Positions 1-11,028 are shown, counted from the first letter of the stretch. The stretch is DNA of 64,000 bases from Paulinella micropora (GCA_009731375.1 BJOX01000142.1:109637-173636), one strand, 5' to 3'. Made by a program: numbers and translations. Notes: a model not told the origin generated them from the letters alone.

Positions 1-47
<47 letters not shown>

Positions 48-830
48 GGAGAAAATAAATGAGGTGCAGAAGCACCAGCACCAGCGCCCCCCACAAAGAT
101 CACCACGGCAAGCACTTGCGGCGATATCAACAAGACCATCATCACCATGATCACCATGATTCATCACCACCACCAGCACCAGCAGCAGTGGAAACACCAC
201 CACTGGCAGCACCAAACCAAGCATCACCATTAGCACCAGCAGGCACCAGACGCGACAATGACCAGAACCATCATCACCATCACCACCACCAGCACCGCCA
301 CCACCAGCAACACCACCAACAGCACAACCAGCACAGCCATCATCATCACGTGCACCACCACCAGCACCAGCTTCAGCATCAGCGAAAACAAAACGAGCAC
401 CAGACACCAGCGGAGAGACCACCACTTCACCACCACCACCATCAGCACTAACAGGCACTAGACGCGAAAGGACCAGAACCATCATCACAATCATCACCAC
501 TACCATCACCAGCTTCAGCATCAGCGAAAACAAAACGAGCACCAGACACCAGCGGAGACACCACCACTTCCACCACCACCACCACCACCACCAGCAGCAG
601 CGCTGCTGGTGGTGTTGGTGGTGGACCACGTTGCTGGTGGCGGTGCTGGTGCCGGTGGTGGTGCTGGTGGTGGCTCTAGTCATGTCGCGTCTGGTGCCTG
701 CTGGTGCTGATGGTGGTGCTGGGTGTGGTGATGAGACGCTGCTGCTGCTGCTGCACCGCCAGCACAACCATCAATGATTCACCATCACCACCAACGCCAG
801 GAGAAGCAGCAACACCAGCACCAGCACCTC
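1..830. repeat. Microsatellite and CAC/GGT low-complexity tract
   Basis: The first ~46 bases are a (TAA)n array. The rest is dominated by CAC/CAG-rich triplets that turn into GGT/TGG-rich triplets near 600-720. Apparent open frames here give poly-His, Thr or Leu/Val strings and are composition artefacts. I see no supportable gene in this stretch. Confidence 0.85.
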
Positions 831-2178
831 TCAGACTTGCTGGATGCAATGGACCTTGGCTATTAAGGAATCCGGATCCCAAAGGACATAAAACTTCTGG
901 ATGACTCCCTCTTCATTGTCAAGCCCAATTTCCAGCGCACTGGGGCTTCCCTTGAGCTTTTTCTTGCGACCAAGCACTTTCTTGCACTTCGGGACATGCA
1001 CGTCTCCTTGAAAACCGTTTGCCAACTTCGTCTTTCGATCAAAGATATGCGAACTGGAAAATAGCCCAGTTCCCATGTCAGTGTGATGTATGCCGGTACC
1101 AGGTTCGCATTCTCTCAGAGCCAAGTGCTCAGTTCCAGCATCTTTGACCATACCAAGCAACCGCTTTCCCAAATGTGCTGTGGATTTTCGTATTTCAGAG
1201 ACGGGACCAGATCTTGCAAACGTTCCCCCATCACATAAAGCAACGCCTCATATGGACCTACGGGTTCTCTGAGTTTTGGCAGGTTGGTCTTGGTCGTACG
1301 CAGCGAAACGTTACCTGGTGAACACCAATCCTCCTTCAGGCGTTCAGCCGAGTCGCACACTTTGCAGTAAACACCAGGGCAATCCCTCCTGCTTGCACGC
1401 ACCGGTAAGATACAATATTTGTGGAAGTATCGCTGGCATGATGTGCAACACTTTGGGTCGGAATCAGCGCTGAAAACTTCTTCGCACACATGGCAGGATG
1501 TAAGAACCTTCTTTGCATGCAGATTTGAGGTTTTTTTAGGTGTGGGTTTCAATGCTTGAGTTGAGAAATCGGCGTATAAATCAGAGAAACACTGTTCACA
1601 TACTAGAGCTTGTCCACGTTCCCGGGAACACGTCTTAACGTGGACATATGTCTGGCAAAAAGGGCACACAACGACTGGAGCATCATCGTCTCCCTTCTGC
1701 CCACATGTCCGACATATGCGTCCGCCGTGCGAAGGGCCAGCTAGGTCATGCAGTAGTTCCTTTGCGTTCGAAACGCTGGTGTTAACGTTGCTGGTGGTAG
1801 TTGAGGTGCAGGTGGTGTTGCTGCTGGTGCTGGCGTTGGCGGGAGTTTCTGTCGATGCATCAGCCAATGGCGGGACCGAATTCCCCTGATATTTCCAGTT
1901 TTTGCGTGCGTCATATACTTGCCACTGTTGATGGGCACAGAGGCCCAAAAATACCATTCTTCGTTGGCCTCACTGTATGCATAATAATCGTTTGACACGG
2001 AGTCGAATGGGTCTAGACACATACGCTGTACAGACTTAATTGCTGCGCCTTGTTGATTTTGGTCCCAATTGTCCCACTCTTGGTGGCATTCCATAATTTT
2101 GTTCCAAGCAGATGACGGCTGAGCTGATGTTTCCAAGCCCACATATATAACCACCAAGAAGACCAGTTCACGTGGCAT
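831..2178 (-). pseudogene. Double PHD/RING-like zinc-finger protein remnant
   Basis: Three overlapping minus-strand frames (2178-1741, 1957-1115, 1172-831) read as one coding remnant broken by frameshifts near 1.9 kb and 1.14 kb. The middle frame has two zinc-binding modules. The first has the spacing C-x2-C, C-x2-C, H-x4-C, C-x2-C; the second has C-x2-C, C-x2-C, H-x2-C, C-x2-C. These are PHD- or RING-like. The first frame begins with a hydrophobic stretch that looks like a signal peptide or a chance exon. A Thr/Ser/Asn-rich spacer, encoded by GGT-type repeats, precedes the fingers. PHD-type fingers often bind histone tails or support ubiquitin transfer. No catalytic residue set was seen, so the role is open. 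It may be part of a larger mobile-element gene shared with the methyltransferase and OTU-like remnants further right on the same strand. Introns instead of frameshifts cannot be excluded. Confidence 0.5.
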
Positions 2179-2526
2179 GTTTTTCTCTTTTTTGCAGTAT
2201 TTGTTTTACGATATTCCATTCCGAAAAATCAAACCAGTGGGACCATTCCGGAGACTTCAGGGGAGGATTGAATACCATGTTGCTGCTGGTGGAGCCAATG
2301 GTGCTGCTGCTGCTGCTGGTGAACTCCCGCTTCTGTGAATAAAAAGGAAAGAAAAAAGAGAGAATCTCATGGTATGGTTGCTGGCCAATGATGCTAGCGA
2401 TGCTGGTAGTGGTGCTGGTAGTCTCAAAAGATACATTGTAATTGGCTTGTTCTATGCCAGCATACTTCTTGAACTTGCATATTTGTCCAACGCACAGAAA
2501 AGAACACACTTAGTTTCTTTCAGGTA

Positions 2527-3320
2527 TGCTGCTGGCATGTGTTGGTGGTGTTGGTGCTGGGTCTAGCTGTGGTGCTGTTTGTTTTGCTTCTGATTGACGT
2601 GATACGATCACAATGAGGTGCTTGTTGTGTTTGTGCTGGTGCGGTGTATTGAAAGCCAAGGCAGCTTCCATTTCTCTCTTCGCTTTAGCACGATCTTCCG
2701 CATCTCTCTTTGCTTCATATTGTCCATACAACCGCATCTGGTGGGCAAAGTCATTGACCAAGACATCTACCTATGTATACATCAAGAGACGATTGCTATA
2801 ATAATATCTATCATATTATCTCTCAGCTTCCTCATTTACCATCCTTTATCGAATCATTATCCGGATCCTCTTCCTCTTTACACTCTTCTTCCTCGACATC
2901 TCCTTCCTCTTGATTTCTCTTCCTCTCCCTGCGAATCCCCATCCTCCCTTTGCTCCTCTTCCTTGTTGGTGGTGGTGTTGCTGGTGGTGGTGTTGGTTGT
3001 GGTGATCGTGGTAGTGTTGTTGGTTGTGGTATAAGGTGGTGATGGTGTTGGTGGTGTTGTTGGTGGTGTTGTTGGTGGTGTTGTTGGTGGTGTTGGTGGT
3101 GGTGTTGGTGGTGTTGGTGGTGGTGGTGGTGGTGGTGTAGTACGTTGGGCGACGAGGGGGGTGGCTGGGGCACGCTTAAGCCAGAGCCGGCGCCAGACAA
3201 AGAGCTGGACGATGAGCTGCTCTGTGCGCTTGACGGTCGGGTGTGCTGTGACATAACATAATTGCATAGATCAAGAAAAGAAAAGAACACACTTAGTTTC
3301 TTTCAGGTGGTGTTGGTGAA
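2527..3320. repeat. Direct duplication, copy 1 (pairs with 6362-7196)
   Basis: About 0.8 kb that recurs at 6362-7196 in the same orientation. Both copies hold the same ordered landmarks: a TGGCATGTGTTGG start, a CTAGCTGTGGTGCT segment, a block containing GCACGATCTTCCGCATCTC, then a CT-rich stretch, a GGT-rich stretch and the 170-bp cassette ending in TTTCTTTCAGGTGG. Differences are mostly in the lengths of the triplet runs. No gene is supported within it. Confidence 0.8.
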
Positions 3321-3581
3321 GGTGTAGTACGTCGGTAGTTGTGTTGGTGGTGGTGGTGGAATTGGTGGCTTTGGTGTTGGTGTTGGTGGTGGTGGTGGTG
3401 TTGTTGGTGGAGGTGTAGTACGTTGGCCGACGACGAGGGGGGTGGCTGGGGCACACTTAAGCCAGAGCCGGCGCCAGACGAAGAGCTGGACGATGAACTG
3501 CTCTGTGCACAGAAAAGGTCGAAGGTGCTGTGACATAACATAATTGCATAGATCAAGAAAAAGAAAAAAAGACAGAATCTC
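3137..3581. repeat. Two tandem copies of a ~170-bp cassette (third at 7006-7190)
   Basis: A cassette beginning GTAGTACGTTGG and containing GGGGTGGCTGGGGCAC, CTTAAGCCAGAGC and ATAATTGCATAGATCAAG occurs at 3137-3312, 3411-3581 and 7006-7190. The copies differ by scattered substitutions. In minus-strand translation each gives a Ser-rich then Pro-rich segment. The cassette ends near a TTTCTTTCAGG, which resembles a splice acceptor on the plus strand. Confidence 0.75.
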
Positions 3582-3946
3582 ATGGTATGGTTGTTGGCCA
3601 TGCTGATGATGCTGGTAGTGGTGCTGGCGTTGGTGGTGCTGATTGAGATAGAGATTGAGAGTAAGAGGGCAATGATATTGGTAGGCGATTGCCTGGAGCT
3701 GTCGAATGGCAAGTGCGCCTGAGAGAGTTTCAAAAAAAGTCAAAGGGGTTTTGCAGGGTGTTGAAACAAAAAGGACAGCTATGAAACTCTCCGCGCTGAC
3801 TGACATCTTGACAGGAATGAAACCCCTCAGGTAAAAACCACCTCCCGTAAGAGACAGCATATGTGTACGATGTCCTCGGTCTTCTCTGATGCGATCAAAG
3901 ACAATCAACCAAGAAATTCGGAACTTGAGTTGGAAAAGTCTCTGCA

Positions 3947-4488
3947 TTAGAGCGTGTTTGATTTATTCTGGAAACGCCGCCAGAATAGATATACGACAAG
4001 CGACTCATTCCATGAGGGTGGTACCCACTCTACAGTGTTCTCCGCCCGACTATCCCATAATATTTTCGGCCGAGAGAGGTCGCATATCTGGAGTTCCGTG
4101 ACTGTCTTCCAATTACTCTCAAACGATACACTGTAATTGGCTTCTTCTATGCCAGCATACTTCTTGAACTTGCATATTGTCCAACGCACAGAACATGCCC
4201 AGGCCCGCAACCAACATCAAGTAAGACACTCTTCTTACGCTCTTCAGCTGGTATGGAAAACAAACATCTTAAAATCGCAAGGGGCCTCAAAGTGCCAGGA
4301 AAGCCTTTTGTGTTGTGTCCGAGATTACGCATCCTTCGATTAATTGTTCTAGCAGTGAGGCCCAGGGAGTCCATCTCCGACGAGGAGGGCATGAAAGTAA
4401 CATTGGTCGCCTGGCATTTTTCGCATGGTGATAGCTTCACAGAAAAACCATTGATTTGATAACAATTCTGGCATTCCCATGGAGGCAT
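3947..4488 (-). pseudogene. DOT1-like SAM-dependent methyltransferase fragment
   Basis: The frame 4488-4147 opens with two CxxC pairs (a zinc ribbon, residues ~6-26) and ends in the SAM-binding motif I, VLLDVGCGPGHV. The reading then moves to a second frame (4210-3947), which carries a YAGIEEA segment at the place expected for the acidic loop after motif I. This D-x-G-x-G-x-G followed by h-G-h-E order resembles DOT1-type histone methyltransferases more than SET proteins. A short related copy of the second half, with CVGQICKFKKYAGIE, lies at 2509-2430. The coding sequence is broken and may continue to ~3700 in another frame. Family assignment rests on two motifs only. What is seen is a class I methyltransferase core; the DOT1 link is inference. 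Confidence 0.45.
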
Positions 4489-4560
4489 TCTGTTCCAGCA
4501 GGTGAGTACGGTGGTTGAAAATATGTTTACAGGTATGAGGCGTGGTCAGCTGGTGCTACT

Positions 4561-5456
4561 TTAAGTGCGACTGTTTGTGGTGGTTGCAGTGGTGCAGCTG
4601 CTATTAACGAGGAAGGTCCTCATGGTGATTTTCCTGTTTTGGTGAAAGTTTGTGATGTTACCAGCTGATCTGTTGCACAAATCTTGCACAGGCGGTTTTG
4701 TCCATGGCCTTCTTTTCCCTGGGGAAGAGAACAATTCTCGAAAGGATGCACAGGCTTTTTGCACTGGACGCAACGATGGCTAGAATTCGAAGCGATCGAA
4801 ACTGGCAGGAAGGACATTTCGTATCGCTGGTGGCTGATGCTGAAACTGGTTGTGGCAAAGCTTCTGGTGGTCCTGGTGGTGCGTCTGTTTGGCCATCTGC
4901 TTCTGCTTCTGGTGTTTTTCCAGCTGCTGCATCTGGTTGTTTTGCAAGTGGTGAAGCTGGTGCCTTGCCTCTCGTTGGTGACGGCTTAGGGTCTTCGGCA
5001 GCTGTAGACGCTGATGCTGTAACTGTTGATGCTGGCGAATCTTCTGGTGGTCGTGGAGCTGGTGGTTCTGGCAAAGCTTCTGGTGGTCCTGGTGGTGCGT
5101 TTGTTTGACCATCTGCTTCTGCTTCTGTTGTTTTTTCAGCTGCTGCATCTGGTTGTTTTGCAAGTGGTAAAGCTGATGCCTTGCCTCTCGTTTGTGAAGG
5201 CTTAGGGTCTTCGGCAGCTGTAGACGCTGATGCCGCTGATGCTGGCGAATCTTCTGGTGGTCGTGGAGCTGGTGGTGCTGGCAAAGCTTCTGGTGGTCCT
5301 GGTGGTGCGTCTGTTTGGCCATCTGCTTCTGCTCTGTTGTTTTTTCAGCTAATGCAACTGGTTGTTTTGCAAGTGGTGAAGCTGGTGCTTTGCCTCTCGT
5401 TGGTGAAGGCTGAGGGTCTTCGGCAGTTGTAGACGCTGATGTAGTAGTAGTAGTAA

Positions 5457-5498
<42 letters not shown>

Positions 5499-6248
5499 AA
5501 GCAGTAGTAGTAGTAGTAGTAGTAGTAATAGTAGTAGTAATAGTAGTAGTAGTAGTAGTAGTAGTAGTAGGAGGAGGAGGAGGAGGAGGGGGGGAGTCTG
5601 TCGCATTCTCTCCATCTCTCTCTTCTTCTCTTCTTGCTCTCTCTCCATCTCTCTCTTCTTCTCTTTATGCCATTCCCGTTGGTTTCTCTCGTTCTCTGCT
5701 TGCGAATCAGCCGGAAGAGGTCTGTGCTCGTTGATGAATGCAAGAAACTTATCATGCTCAGCATGTGAAGAAGAAGAAGACCAAGAAGAAGAAGAAGACC
5801 AAGAAGAAGAAGAAGAAGAAGAAGAAGAAGAAGAAGAAGAAGAAGAAGAAGAAGAAGAAGAAGAAGAAGAAGAAGAAGAAGCTGGCGAATCTTCTGATCG
5901 TGGAGCTGGTGGTGCTGGCAAGGCTTCTGTTGGACCTGGTGGTACGTCTGTTTGACCATCTGCTTCTGCTTCTGGTGACGCTGCTTTTGATTTTGCTGCG
6001 GGTGGTGAAGTTATCGCTGGAGCTGGTGATGCTGGCAAAGCTTCTGGTCGTACTGTTCGTTCTACTGCTTGACCAGCTTCGTCTGCGTTTCTTGTTTCTT
6101 CAGCTGCTGGTGACGCTTCTGATTTTGCTGCGGGTGGTGAAGTTATCGCTGGAGCTGGTGGTTCTGGCAAAGCTTCTAGATCTGGTCGTACTGCGCTGGC
6201 TTGCTTGTTCGTTCTGCTGCTGCAGCTCCAGTGAACAAAGCTTTGCAT
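4561..6248 (-). pseudogene. Pro/Ala-rich repeat protein with zinc-knuckle tail
   Basis: Minus-strand frames read from 6248 to ~4560. From ~5440 to ~4850 there are about three tandem copies of a ~70-residue unit rich in Pro, Ala, Glu and Ser, with the recurrent segments EALPEPPAPRPPEDSPAS and LAKQPDAAA. Upstream lies a poly-Ser or poly-Leu run encoded by microsatellites. Near the C-terminal end (4817-4720) is a zinc-binding module with CVQC, an H-x4-C and a CKIC pair. The unit repeats are a minisatellite, so length is likely polymorphic. The low-complexity body suggests a linker or scaffold. The zinc module could bind nucleic acid or protein. Frames change at least twice, so this is a broken gene or a multi-exon one. 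I do not recognise the family. Confidence 0.4.
5440..5885. repeat. (GTA)n and (GAA)n microsatellites
   Basis: Long trinucleotide arrays: (GTA/AGT)n at ~5440-5570 and (GAA)n at ~5767-5881, separated by CT-rich sequence. They create long Ser, Leu, Tyr, Glu or Lys homopolymers in all frames, which should not be annotated as protein. Confidence 0.9.
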
Positions 6249-6361
6249 GCTAGGTTTTTCCCATAGCGCCTTGGTCTGCCGGGGCTGTCGTCTTTGCCGA
6301 GCTTATCTTCACTTGGTCCTGCCTACATTTCAACAATTACAAGACAACAATTGTCATGCTT

Positions 6362-7196
6362 CTGGCATGTGTTGGTGTTGGTGTTTGTGCTGGGTCTAGC
6401 TGTGGTGCTATTTGTTTTGCTTCTGATTGGCGTGATACGATCACAATGAGGTGCTTGTTATGTTTGTGCTGGTGCAGTGTATTGAAAACCAAGGCAGCTT
6501 CCATTTCTCTCTTCGCTTTAGCACGATCTTCCGCATCTCTCTTTTCTTCATATTGTTCAAAAGTGACGGGGACATCTACCTATGTATACATCAAGAGACG
6601 ATTGCTATAATAATATCTATCATATTATCTCTCAGCTTCCTCATTTACCATCCTTTATTGAATCATTATCCGGATCCTCTTCCTCTTCACACTCTTCTTC
6701 CTCGACATCTCCTTCCTCTTGATTTCTCTTCCTCTCCCTGCGAATCCCCATCCTCCCTTTTCTCCTCTTCCTTGTTGGTGGTGGTGTTGCTGGTGGTGGT
6801 GTTCGTTGTGGTGATCGTGGTAGTGTTGTTGGTTGCAATTGTGGTGTAAGGTGGTGGTGTTGTTGACGGTGTTGTTGGCGGTTGTTGGCGGTGTTGTTGG
6901 TGGTGGTGTTGGTGGTGGTGTTGGAGCTGGTGGTGGTGTTGTTGGTGGTGTTGGTGTTGGTGTTGGTGTTGGTGGTGTTGGTGTTGGTGGTGGTGGTGGT
7001 GGTGGTGTAGTACGTTGGGCGACGAGGGGGGTGGCTGGGGCACGCTTAAGCCAGAGCTGGCGCCAGACAAAGAGCTGGACGATGAGCTGCTCTGTGCGCT
7101 TGACGGTCGGGTGTGCTGTGACATGACATAATTGCATAGATCAAGAAAAGAAAAGAACACACTTGGTTTCTTTCAGGTGGTGTTGGTGGTGGTGTA
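6362..7196. repeat. Direct duplication, copy 2 (pairs with 2527-3320)
   Basis: Second copy of the ~0.8-kb duplicated block, including the third copy of the 170-bp cassette (7006-7190). The GGT-rich section is expanded compared with the first copy. Confidence 0.8.
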
Positions 7197-7299
7197 ATAC
7201 GTCGGCAGTGGTGTTGGTGGTGGTATTGGTGGTAGTGAGTGGCAGTGCTGGTGATACAACTAACCGATGATGTTGTGGTGTTGGTGTTGATGCAGTTGG

Positions 7300-8628
7300 T
7301 TGAGCTACTGGAGCTGGTGATGCTCATGGCATCGTCTACTTCGTCTTGATGATCTGGGCCTCCAGGCGTATTTCCGGTCAGAGATTCATTGCTCTCTTGC
7401 TCATCCATGAGAGAAAAAACATAGTTTGTCTTTTTGGGGACCATGACGTCGTAGTGCGAACCGGAAGTCACGCCTTCGCTCTTGTTCCAATGCGCTTTCA
7501 GTCGAACCACCGGAAGACAAGGATCCAGAGTCATTTCTTCGTTGTAGGGGAGAAGGTTCATTGGTTTGTGAAAACACTGGTTGTAAATCAAAAAAACAGG
7601 TATCCGTTGTAATCCAACGGAGCCATTCTCAGAATCGGTAAATCCGGCATCTCCGCTCTTTCAGGGTCTGGACCCGACTGCACTGTCTTTTTCGGGGCGA
7701 ATTTGTACAAATTATCTGTTTGAAAGATGGCAAAGTTGTTTGGTTCAGAGCAGGTTCCCAAGTGGTTCCCGATTTTCCGCTGACCTCGCGCATGCAATTT
7801 ATTTCCTGAAGGGCCCTGACCAAAACGGACTGGTCAGTATCGCGCCAGTGCTCAATAGCGAGGTTCAACCTTTCCAAGCTTTGATCTAAGAACTTAGCAA
7901 CCAGCTGATTTCTTACATCAACCCATTTTTCAACGCTGGTGTCCTGGCCGATCACAAAGTAGCTGACCGCGCGATAGAAGCAACCGTTAGAGTCAGGACT
8001 CATTTTTATGGTGTCAAACTTTTCGTCTGCGTTGAACGGAAAGTCTTCTGGCATACAATATTTTTGCTTGTACTTCTTGCAAGAGCAAATGTGTTCAACC
8101 ATCTCGTCCAGGCCGACTCAGAGCAAAAGGTGCATTCTTTCTCAAAGTCGCACTTATTAGCAGGGTTTGCTTTTCTTCCTGTAGTGACCTTTCTGCAGGA
8201 CTGGGGGCGCGGGGTGGCTGTAGGCTGCTGCTGCAAGCCCATGCAGGAGTAGCACTTATAATGGAAAATAGGCGCATCAGCGGGGCCCACATATATCGCG
8301 CATCTGCGGTGAAAAGAGCCTCCGCAGTCATCGCAACCGCGCCAGTGATCTCCCTGACGATGACCGAATCCATGCTTACAGCCCACATGTCGTCGACAGA
8401 AGCCTTGTCAGGCAACTCACCCTTGCGATCGCATGCATGTAACTGCCCAACTAACCTAGTTTTGAACGGAACTTCACAGTGTTTGCAGAACAGCTTTTTT
8501 TTTTTTGCCTTTTTGGAGGAGCGTCTGTACCTGGCCTTCTCTTCGGGATATTCGAACTCCCCGCCAACTCGCTGCTCATGAGTACGCTCCGGTGAATCGA
8601 AAATCGACTTGTTTGGTGTCACGTCCAA
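7300..8628 (-). pseudogene. Zinc-finger and OTU-like cysteine protease remnant
   Basis: Minus-strand frames from 8628 to ~7300. The N-terminal part has Lys-rich sequence, then a C2H2-like module (FCKHCEVPFK ... LHAC). The next frame (8386-8006) has a PHD-like cluster (CDDCGGSFHRRC ... CYSC). The frame 8102-7629 contains PDSNGCFYRAVSYFVIG, matching the OTU catalytic box (Asp, then Cys in G-C-F-x-R). The frame 7591-7046 contains SGSHYDVMVP, which fits the OTU catalytic His box. Cys and His boxes lie in different frames, so at least two shifts separate them. OTU enzymes cleave ubiquitin or related conjugates, and OTU domains are also known in mobile-element and viral polyproteins. A mobile-element origin is my inference, from the surrounding duplications. 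No reverse transcriptase or transposase was found alongside. Confidence 0.5.
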
Positions 8629-8639
8629 GTTGTTTTCCT

Positions 8640-9440
8640 TGTTGCTCTGAGAAGATTGTTACAATACCTCGAGATTTGTGTCCGTGTTTTCCATGTCAGT
8701 GTCAGCGCAGGCGCAGGCACCACATCGTGGTTGGAGGGGCAAAACAGGACGGTCTTCCGGAAACGAGAGCTCACTTCCGTACGATTCAGCAAAAATTCGG
8801 CATCGACCTGTTAGTGATAACATCAGATCGCATTGTGTTACTAATATTGTGTCGGATTGGTGCTGGTGCAGGTGTTGGTGCTGCTGGTGTTGTTGGTAAT
8901 GATAGTGAATAATATTATAGTGATGGTGTTGTTATTGGTGAGGTTGATGCCGCTTGTGGTGTTGGTGGAGGTTTTTGGTGTTGGTGGAGGTGGTAGTTCT
9001 GGCGCTGATTGTGATGGAAGTGCTGATTGTGGGTCTGGTGGTGCTGCTGCTCGTGGTGGTGGTGGTGATGGTTTCTGTCATTGGTGCTGGTGCGGGTGTA
9101 CGGCCCGGGGCTGCTGTGTTGCTTGTAATTATATTATTAGTGAATATGCTAGTGATGGTGGAGGAGGGGGGGGGGGGGGGGGGGGTCATACTTTCCATGG
9201 AGCACCACCACTTTTTGCAGGTTATGCACTTGATATGCGGTTCTTGATCTCTTAAAAGGCTTTCTGCAGCATTGACACTTTTCAGCTGGATCTCTGCGCA
9301 TGCAAAAACAAAACGATCGAATTTACGTGCGTGACGATTTGATGCATAAATAAAAATAAATATGTTACAAAAACAGGGTGCGGAGGGAACCTTTTCTCTT
9401 GCTGGTCCATCTTGCAAACTCTAGCGAAAAAAACACGACC
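8640..9440. other. GGT-rich region with a weak zinc-finger-like remnant
   Basis: Mostly GGT/GTT triplet sequence and a poly-G run at ~9164-9185. On the minus strand near 9300-9210 a short frame holds a CxCC...PFKRS...H pattern that resembles the FCKHCEVPFK module at ~8.5 kb, so it may be another piece of the same element. No complete gene is visible. Confidence 0.4.
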
Positions 9441-9573
9441 ATCAACTATATCAACAATAGATCTGACAATGATTTGAGACTAACACCATCACAACCAACA
9501 GCACAGAAAGGGAGATAGAAGGAGAAGACGAAGAGAGAGATATCAGGGGAAGTGAGTGAGTGTGTGTGTGTGT

Positions 9574-9606
<33 letters not shown>

Positions 9607-9941
9607 CGAGAGCAAGAGAGATAGTGATGGCGTCTGTCATTGGTACAAGTGCGGGTGTTGGTGCTGCTGGTGTTGTTTGTTATGATAGTGAATATAGTGA
9701 TGGTGGTGTAACTAGTGAGGTTGATGCCGCTTGTGGTGGTGGTGGTGGTGGTAGTTCTGGCGCTGGTGGTGGTGGAAGTGCTGATTGTGGTGCTGGTGGT
9801 GGCGCTTCTGCTGCTGCTGGTGCTGGTGGTAGCTGTGATGCAAAAAGCGGTTTTGTTGATGGTGGTGGTGATGGAGGAGGAGGGGGGAGGCGGGGGGGGG
9901 GGGGGGGNNNNNNNNNNNNNNNNNNNNNNNNNNNNNNAGCG

Positions 9942-9983
<42 letters not shown>

Positions 9984-10046
9984 ATAGAGAGAGGGAGGGA
10001 GGAAGGGAGGGACAACATGTATGTATGTATGTCTTATGTATATATT
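9441..10046. repeat. GA/GGT/poly-G low complexity with an assembly gap
   Basis: GA- and GT-rich microsatellite (9549-9610), then GGT-rich triplets, then long G runs around a 30-N gap (9908-9937). The G runs on both sides of the gap may be sequencing or gap-filling artefacts. No gene supported. Confidence 0.8.
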
Positions 10047-10435
10047 TATGTATACACGACTCGTCCAACCGCAAAGTATGAAACAAGCCTTAAAAATACG
10101 AAAAGCCAACATTTGACACATAGAAAACATACATAGAAAACAAAAAAGTGTCAAATGTTTACATAAATTTATCAAACTAAGCACATTAAGAGAGATTACG
10201 ACGAAAAGACACATAAACCATATACACGCAGTTTATATATATTTTTATGAAGTAAAAATATGGTTTATGTGTCTTTTCGTCGTAATCTCTCTTAATGTGC
10301 TTAGTTTGATACATTTATGTTAAACATTTGACACTTTTTTGTTTTCTATGTATGTTTTCTATGTGTCAAATGTTGGTTTTTCATATTTTTAAGGCTTGTT
10401 TCATACTTTGCGGTTGGACGAGTCGTGTATACATA
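10047..10435. repeat. 389-bp inverted repeat (fold-back element)
   Basis: Two arms of about 175 bp in opposite orientation around a ~34-bp AT-rich spacer (~10224-10257). The left arm starts TATGTATACACGACTCGTCC and the right arm ends with its complement. The arms stay matched over nearly their whole length with only small differences, for example around the ACATTTATG/ATAAATT segment. No coding capacity. It could be a fold-back MITE, or the terminus of a linear viral or plasmid genome. It lies just left of viral copy A. Confidence 0.85.
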
Positions 10436-10440
10436 TTAAA

Positions 10441-10680
10441 TGATCATCACCCAAAAATGGGGGGAAGGGGGGGGACACTCACGAAGTGAGTGGCGGGGGG
10501 GAGGGGGGGGAATACACATGAACATACAAAAGAAAAATATTTTTTGCGACACTGCGACAAAAAAGTGAAATTTTGTCGCAACCTCTGCGACACTGCGACA
10601 CCACACTGCGACACCGCCGTGTTTTGGTGTCGCAAAGACATATTCGCGAGAATTTCCTTTTTGACCAAAATTGGTGGCAT
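10441..10680. repeat. G-rich tract and TGCGAC iteron-like cluster
   Basis: After a G-rich stretch (10457-10510) comes a cluster of seven TGCGAC/GTCGCA hexamers within ~90 bp: five direct (10545, 10553, 10586, 10594, 10607) and two inverted (10575, 10629). Some are part of TGCGACAC. Spaced, partly inverted short repeats at the edge of a viral element can be replication-protein or terminal sites. Nothing here proves that. Confidence 0.55.
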
Positions 10681-10785
10681 CGGCTCAGCCATAACGATAT
10701 TATTTTAGAATTGGAGTGCTTTTAAATATTCAACATTAGGATCTGTTTGTTTCAATATATCTGTTTGAGATATTCCCCTTTCTAT

Positions 10786-11028
10786 TTATCCAATACTACT
10801 TTTTTTAATTTCTCTGTATTTCTTTTGTTGCTCTTGGATCTTATCCTTATTTTTCTTGTAATATTCCCGTCGTTGTTTATTTATCTTATCCTTGTTTGCT
10901 TCTCTATATTTCCTTTGATGCTCTCTAATTTTGTCCTTATTGTTTTCCACATACTTTTCCCTATATCGTTGCTGTTTAGGATCAGGGAGGTTGGACACAG
11001 CCTTTATTTCTTCTATGATGGTACTCAT
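10786..11028 (-). CDS. Small Lys/Asn/Tyr-rich repeat protein
   Basis: An 80-residue frame starting MSTIIEEIKAV and then built from repeats of the form Y-R/K-x3-N-K-D-K-I-x4-Q/R-x2. Strongly basic and predicted helical or coiled-coil. Similar Y..NK-D-KI repeats are common in small proteins and N-terminal extensions of large DNA viruses and their satellites. Two relatives occur in this window, at 11579-11779 and 54524-54709, each near a viral copy. It is the leftmost plausible gene of viral copy A and is transcribed outward. Function unknown; DNA binding is a guess from its charge. Confidence 0.5.
   Translation of the reverse strand: MSTIIEEIKAVSNLPDPKQQRYREKYVENNKDKIREHQRKYREANKDKINKQRREYYKKNKDKIQEQQKKYREIKKSSIG

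Noticed and set aside
59-460. Poly-His and Thr-rich open frames
   Set aside because: They follow CAC/ACC triplet repeats in every frame and carry no domain.
5345-6253. Long poly-Leu, Tyr, Ser, Glu and Lys frames
   Set aside because: Products of (GTA)n and (GAA)n microsatellites.
9890-9982. G-quadruplex-forming poly-G regions (also near 19.83 kb and 40.1 kb)
   Set aside because: The G or C runs border N gaps, so they may be sequencing or gap-filling artefacts.
10545-10634. CRISPR array
   Set aside because: The repeats are six to eight bases, irregularly spaced and in both orientations, in a eukaryotic setting.
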